Shown here: positions 39,397 through 43,622 of the stretch, piece by piece
Layout: every line of letters begins with the position of its first letter
How positions within the stretch are numbered: the first letter of the stretch is position 1
Assembly (NCBI GenBank): GCA_049302575.1
Contig: JBAQMG010000030.1
Coordinates: forward strand, 1-43,622
DNA: 43,622 bases
Reading direction: 5' to 3'
Source: JBAQMG01 sp049302575
GTDB lineage: Bacteria; Bacillota; Desulfitobacteriia; Desulfitobacteriales; Desulfitobacteriaceae
Notes under the pieces: model-generated
What the model was told of the DNA's origin: nothing
The model's input: the letters and a program-made list of their open reading frames with translations, nothing else
The model's database searches: none
Translations under genes and position numbers: made by a program

Positions 39397-40770
39397 TTAC
39401 AGTTTCTGATAAATAGCAACCAATTTTTCGACTACAATATCGGCATCATGATGTATTTCGGTATATTTTCGCCCCTGCCTGCCCCGTTCGGCAAGCATAT
39501 CCTGATTTTTCAACCAATACCGCAGTACATCTGTAATAGTGTCGGGATTAGCAACAATTATCGGCAAGCCAGCAGGGTATTTGTTCCGCATGAATTCGCT
39601 AATCCAACAGACAACAGGCTTGCCCATTGCCATGGCTTCCACAGCCAGCAACCCATATGACCCAACTAAAATCTGATCAATAATCAAATCTGCCTGTTGA
39701 TAAGTAATTTGAGCTTGCTCGTGACTCAGGCCCTGAATAAGTTGAAAATCAAACTCATACTCCTGGTGCAATATATCAATAGCCTTCAGAATATGTTTTG
39801 TACCTTTAATCTCCGGACTAGTAGGCGCGTGTACCAACAATGGTCGTCGTTTAGAAAACTGTTCTTTAATCTCGTACTTCACCAAATCAATGGCTTGAGG
39901 CAAAAAATGCACTCGAGGAAAAAGGTCTTTCACATATAAATACAATTCTTGGTCGGCAACAATACAATCCGAAATATGAGCAGAAATATTTTCTATTTCT
40001 TTTACTATCTGCGATTCATTGTTATTTTTCACTCGCACATACGGATTATGCTGCCGTGCCACAGAAAGACGCCGCACATCTGATCCCCAATAATGCATGA
40101 CTGCCTTTTTCTCCAATGATTTCAATAATGGCAGATCGGAATGATCCCACGTTAAGGAAGTGCCAAAATGAAAGTGGAAGATATCATACTCACTTAAAGC
40201 CTCTGCGGCAAACATCTTGCTTTTAATGATTAGCTCCTCTTCCGTCCGACAATCTTCAAAAGATACGTCTTGGCCGCTATTATATCCGAGATAGCTTTTG
40301 TGATAATTCACCGCTTGGGCAGAAATGCCTTGCTTGTTCAATGCCGCCGTCAGAGTATTCATCTGATTGGCTATTTCCATGGTTCCCTGCAATACACGAA
40401 ACCCAGGTTTCGGCAGTTTAAAATCAGCGGGAAAGAGTGCCTGCTCGCCTCTTCCCAGAAGTTGCAGCATTGCGTGCGCACGTACAGCTTCTGTGCTATC
40501 CTGAGTAATTACCGAAGAAATAAACAATTGATTTTGCAACAGATCAGTATGCCAAGGATTTTTTAACAAACCCTTTTGGATAGAGGTTATTGCCTCATTA
40601 GCATTACCTTTTGCGAGAAATAATCCGGCCTCCATAGAGTAATATTCGGCATCATCAGGAAAAAACTGTTGAAATTGGCGCAGGCATTGCTCTGCCTCCT
40701 CAATAAGTCCCTTTTCAATAAGCCATACAATATTGTCGGATATTTGCTTCTTCAGTAGGTTCTTGTCCAA
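39397..40770 (-). CDS. Glycosyltransferase (GT-B fold) with N-terminal TPR region
   Basis: Probably transfers a sugar to flagellin. It has 457 residues. The first 100 form TPR-like helical repeats (IEEAEQCLRQFQQFFPDDAEYYSMEAGLFLAKGNANEA). The rest is a GT4-like GT-B domain, with FHFHFGTS, HYWGSDVRRL and a C-terminal donor-binding part (DQILVGSYGLLAVEAMAMGKPVV). No membrane segment is visible. The start is TTG 40770 after GGGTGA. TPR parts often bind protein acceptors, as in other protein glycosyltransferases (inference). Confidence 0.85.
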   Translation of the reverse strand: MDKNLLKKQISDNIVWLIEKGLIEEAEQCLRQFQQFFPDDAEYYSMEAGLFLAKGNANEAITSIQKGLLKNPWHTDLLQNQLFISSVITQDSTEAVRAHAMLQLLGRGEQALFPADFKLPKPGFRVLQGTMEIANQMNTLTAALNKQGISAQAVNYHKSYLGYNSGQDVSFEDCRTEEELIIKSKMFAAEALSEYDIFHFHFGTSLTWDHSDLPLLKSLEKKAVMHYWGSDVRRLSVARQHNPYVRVKNNNESQIVKEIENISAHISDCIVADQELYLYVKDLFPRVHFLPQAIDLVKYEIKEQFSKRRPLLVHAPTSPEIKGTKHILKAIDILHQEYEFDFQLIQGLSHEQAQITYQQADLIIDQILVGSYGLLAVEAMAMGKPVVCWISEFMRNKYPAGLPIIVANPDTITDVLRYWLKNQDMLAERGRQGRKYTEIHHDADIVVEKLVAIYQKL

Positions 40771-40801
40771 TGGAAATCACCCGTCTCTCCGCAACATTAG
40801 C

Positions 40802-42907
40802 CTATTGGTACTTTTTCTTGAAAATTTCCGTTTTAATTGCTAATAAACGTACATCATTACCAATAATACTTTTACACTCTTCGATAAAAGTAAGAGCTGC
40901 CTCAAATTGCTCCGTCTCTACCAGCTTGTCCAAAGAGGCTAATAACTGACCCGTTAATTTTTCCATTTCTCCATTACCAGTCTGATTTTGTAAAGACTGT
41001 AACAACCCATCAATTCCTCTGTACATTTCCGGATATACCCCTAAGGCTTTTTTCAAATAATGCATATAAATCTTTTGATCATTTGCTCGATTACCAAGTG
41101 TTACATACATTAAAAATATTTCTTCTTTGTTTTTCAGATCATGAATTAGCTCACTCTCAAATACACGATCATTATAAAGCAACTCCATATAGGATTGACC
41201 GTTTTCAACATAGAGGGTAAAAACACCAAGATATTCGGTGTCATCCAGTTCCCCAGAAAATAATAAATACTTAGCTATATTCTTCCGCAATCGTGCCGTT
41301 TGGTAAAGATTAGGCGCGCCATCTGTAACAACATTGATAAAATCCCGGCAAATTGCTACAAATATCAGCTTATCAATTTCGTCAAGATAACCCATATACC
41401 CCACAATGGTCTGCTCTGATAAGCTAGCGCTTAATTGCCACGCCTCCTGCGGATGATATTTCATACTATATGCGAATACTGGTGCATAATAAGCAGGTAA
41501 CATATTCATCTCTGTATCGGTTACAGCAGCGATAAGTGACTTCCACTCCGCTTCGCCAATATCGCCGTAAAACAAACGTAACCGATTGAGCTTGCCATAC
41601 AAATTAGGCAAATCTTGAAACTGCAAGCAAAAACACTGCCGATCTTCTCTAGGTAAATTATTCCAGAATTTTTCACATTCCAATTCAATCTTTGCCAATT
41701 CCTGTTCTAATTTCTTTTCCGATAAAGTTTCATAAATCATAAGACTATCAGTAAAATTCTTCTCAAGAAAATCAAGCCCTATTAAAACAGTACGGGTTTG
41801 CCTGATAAATAGATCATCCTCAGCGGCAATCGCCAACATCTGCTGCAAATGCCGTCTAGCCTGGACATAATCTCCATTACGGAAGGAAATAACACCCATA
41901 TTATAATAATCAGTCGTGAGAAGTGCTAATGTATAATGCTGTAAGGACATATTGTGACTAATATTTAACTCTGAAAAATTTTTAACTAACTTTTCATGTT
42001 TAACGTAATGTTCATAGGCTTCCTCAAAATTGTCCTGCATTTCATAAAGTTGCGCCAGAAAAAAATACAGGTCAACATACTCTGGCTCCAATTTAATACC
42101 ATGCAAACCGAACTGAATAATTTCTTCATCAGAACATCTGTTCACAGCACAAGCATGCAGCAAACCGCCTATAACATATAAATGCCTACCCCAAAAATCG
42201 TCATCTTCATCCTTATAGCGTTCATAAATTTTTTGCAGTTCTTGCAAAGCTACCGCCCAGTCCCCATGCATAGAGTAGCTGATCGATAACTGATAACGAT
42301 AGTAAATGTTATCAGGATTCTTTTCCAGTTCTGCCTGCAGTAATATACTGGTACGCTGAAATTTGGACTCCATCAGTTCCTTATCACTGGCAATATAACC
42401 ATAATGAATAATGCTGCTGTTAAGACGGGCAATCCCGCCTTGGAAAAACGGCTCATTATGCACCGCACCACGGTAATGAAAATGCTTATTACGGCGAAAC
42501 AGCCGCGGCGATATAGATGTAGTATAATGCCCGCTAAGACCGTTGGTAATATTTTTTATCAACATTGTTGCACAGCCGATACGGCTATCTGGACGAGCCT
42601 TTAAGAAGCTAATCAAAGTGTCCGCCATTTCTATTTCTTCATCAGCATCAATAATCAACACCCATTGGCTGGTAGCATAACCAATGGTAATATTGCGCAT
42701 CTCGGAAAAGTTATTATTCCAAATCTGAAACAACACTTTATCCGTGAATTGTTTAGCAATTTCCACCGTACGGTCAGATGAACCGGTATCTACAATAATC
42801 AACTCTGTGGGAATAACTTGCAGCAGCGGCTGTAAACTACGTAAACAACGTTCCAGATTCTTTTCTTCATTCTTGACCATCATACAGATACTCAGTATAG
42901 ATTTCAT
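40802..42907 (-). CDS. Glycosyltransferase family 2 with TPR repeats
   Basis: Probably a flagellin glycosyltransferase. From ATG 42907 (GTGGGGGA upstream) it is 701 residues. The first 230 are a GT2 domain: SICMMVKNEEKNLERCLRSL, IVDTGSSDRTVEIA and the metal-binding LIIDADEEIE. The remaining 470 are helical repeats of TPR type (YYRYQLSISYSMHGDWAVAL, then VDLYFFLAQLYEMQDNFEEAYEHYVKHEKL). It lies directly after the flagellin terminator. The longer open frame upstream runs through that terminator and lacks a site. In Firmicutes such GT2-TPR proteins occur next to flagellin genes. Confidence 0.9.
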   Translation of the reverse strand: MKSILSICMMVKNEEKNLERCLRSLQPLLQVIPTELIIVDTGSSDRTVEIAKQFTDKVLFQIWNNNFSEMRNITIGYATSQWVLIIDADEEIEMADTLISFLKARPDSRIGCATMLIKNITNGLSGHYTTSISPRLFRRNKHFHYRGAVHNEPFFQGGIARLNSSIIHYGYIASDKELMESKFQRTSILLQAELEKNPDNIYYRYQLSISYSMHGDWAVALQELQKIYERYKDEDDDFWGRHLYVIGGLLHACAVNRCSDEEIIQFGLHGIKLEPEYVDLYFFLAQLYEMQDNFEEAYEHYVKHEKLVKNFSELNISHNMSLQHYTLALLTTDYYNMGVISFRNGDYVQARRHLQQMLAIAAEDDLFIRQTRTVLIGLDFLEKNFTDSLMIYETLSEKKLEQELAKIELECEKFWNNLPREDRQCFCLQFQDLPNLYGKLNRLRLFYGDIGEAEWKSLIAAVTDTEMNMLPAYYAPVFAYSMKYHPQEAWQLSASLSEQTIVGYMGYLDEIDKLIFVAICRDFINVVTDGAPNLYQTARLRKNIAKYLLFSGELDDTEYLGVFTLYVENGQSYMELLYNDRVFESELIHDLKNKEEIFLMYVTLGNRANDQKIYMHYLKKALGVYPEMYRGIDGLLQSLQNQTGNGEMEKLTGQLLASLDKLVETEQFEAALTFIEECKSIIGNDVRLLAIKTEIFKKKYQ

Positions 42908-42942
42908 GCTAGTATCCCCCACGTTCACTTTGATATTAAACA

Positions 42943-42970
42943 AGAGCCAGAAATTAAATTTTCTGGCTCT
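42943..42970 (-). terminator. Hairpin terminator after the flagellin gene
   Basis: A perfect 11 bp inverted repeat (AGAGCCAGAAA, 42943-42953 with 42960-42970) around a six-base loop. On the minus strand it is followed by TGTTTAATAT, a weak T tract, so some transcription may continue into the glycosyltransferase gene 36 bp downstream. Confidence 0.75.
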
Positions 42971-42972
42971 CA

Positions 42973-43008
42973 TTTATTTAGAAGATCTGATTTATTTAGA
43001 AGATCTGA
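42973..43008. repeat. 18 bp tandem duplication between flagellin and its terminator
   Basis: Two identical adjacent copies of TTTATTTAGAAGATCTGA (42973-42990 and 42991-43008), with a third partial start (TTTATT) running into the flagellin stop codon. Confidence 0.95.
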
Positions 43009-43012
43009 TTTA

Positions 43013-43622
43013 TTAACGGAGAAGCTGTAGAACGCCTTGTGGCTGTTGATTGGCTTGCGCCAGCATCGCTTGAGCGGCCTGTTGGAGAATGTTGTTTTTC
43101 TGGAATTTGGTCATCTCAGAGGCCATATCAACGTCACGAATGTTAGCCTCAGCACTGGTGATGTTCTGTGACGAAGTGCCAAGGTTGTTGATGGTGTGCT
43201 CTAGACGGTTCTGGATAGCACCAAGCTTACTTCTTTCTGCAGAAACCTCGGTAATAGCCTTGTCAATCGAGGTGATGGCGTTGGACGCGGACGCCATAGT
43301 ATCGACAGACGTACTAGAGAGACCCAGCGCGGCAGTTCTCATGTCATTGACGCCAAAAGTCAATACTTGGCCGGAATTTGCACCAATTTGGAAGGTCATG
43401 CCACCGTTGCTACCAGCAGAAGTCTGAGCATTACTGAGCCCCAAATCAGAAGTATAGGTATTTTTTCCCGCTAACTCTTGGAAGGTAACTGGACCAGTTT
43501 GGCTAACCACTTCCAAACGGCCATCTGCAGTAGCATTTACTTTCACGTCGGAAATAAAGCCAGCATCACCTAGCTTAGTGGCACCAGCAGCACCATTTGC
43601 GGCGGCAATAGCAGTATTAAGG
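43013..43622 (-). CDS. Flagellin, C-terminal part (cut by window edge)
   Basis: Main filament protein; only the last 202 codons or so are in the window and the frame stays open to the edge, so the true start lies beyond 43622. The C-terminal D1/D0 region is clear: ITEVSAERSKLGAIQNRLEHTI, LGTSSQNITSAEANIRDVDMASEM, and the terminal helix ending MLAQANQQPQGVLQLLR, the region bound by FliS and FliD. The part before it (VTFQELAGKNTYTSD onward) is a typical variable domain rich in serine and threonine, the usual target of O-glycosylation. A terminator and a glycosyltransferase cassette follow. Confidence 0.96.
   Translation of the reverse strand, partial: LNTAIAAANGAAGATKLGDAGFISDVKVNATADGRLEVVSQTGPVTFQELAGKNTYTSDLGLSNAQTSAGSNGGMTFQIGANSGQVLTFGVNDMRTAALGLSSTSVDTMASASNAITSIDKAITEVSAERSKLGAIQNRLEHTINNLGTSSQNITSAEANIRDVDMASEMTKFQKNNILQQAAQAMLAQANQQPQGVLQLLR

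Overview
The window is one long flagellar and chemotaxis locus, with every supported gene on the minus strand, so transcription runs from high to low coordinates. The gene set (FliY with a CheC-like N-terminus fused to FliN, FlbD/SwrD, FlhF-FlhG, CheC, CheD, short rod and hook proteins, strong GGAGG ribosome sites) and the moderate-to-low GC point to a Firmicute. I think a Clostridia/Peptococcaceae relative such as Desulfosporosinus or Desulfitobacterium is most likely, but that is inference from gene style, not from a search.

Layout in the direction of transcription. (1) 43622-42943: the 3' part of a flagellin gene, cut by the window edge, and its terminator. (2) 42907-37020: a probable flagellin glycosylation cassette with two TPR-containing glycosyltransferases, two NAD-dependent sugar epimerase/dehydratases and a hexapeptide-repeat acyltransferase. 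(3) 36912-33990: a late flagellar unit with a sigma-28 type promoter, then flaG-fliD-fliS-fliT and a strong terminator. (4) A 428 bp structured leader. (5) 33599-9796: the early backbone: cheA-cheW-cheB-flgC-fliE, a 327 bp structured spacer, then fliF-G-H-I-J-flbD-fliL-M-Y-cheY-fliO-P-Q-R-flhB-A-F-G, a PilZ protein, cheC-cheD, an unknown membrane protein and fliA (sigma-28). (6) A second sigma-28 type promoter directly after fliA, then fliK-flgD-flgE-flgG-flgB-flgF-cheW. (7) 3453-7: two paralogous secreted Ig-like proteins, a lytic transglycosylase with a terminator, and a membrane diguanylate cyclase with a third sigma-28 type promoter.

How it works together. The type III export gate (FlhA, FlhB, FliP, FliQ, FliR, FliO) and ATPase (FliI, FliH, FliJ) build on the MS ring and switch (FliF, FliG, FliM, FliY). 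FlhF and FlhG place it, and FliA switches on late genes. FliK sets hook length, FliS and FliT are chaperones, and FliD caps the filament. CheA, CheW, CheY, CheB, CheC, CheD and the CheC-like part of FliY form a Bacillus-type chemotaxis circuit. PilZ and GGDEF proteins connect motility to cyclic di-GMP.

The points most worth following are a CheB that has lost nearly all its receiver domain, three sigma-28 type promoters with identical spacing (one driving the diguanylate cyclase), structured non-coding regions before cheA and between fliE and fliF, the displaced flgB, the Ig-like secreted pair, and simple ATGCAT/TCGATG-type repeats confined to the gaps of the operon. I found no CRISPR array, tRNA, rRNA, insertion sequence or prophage gene.
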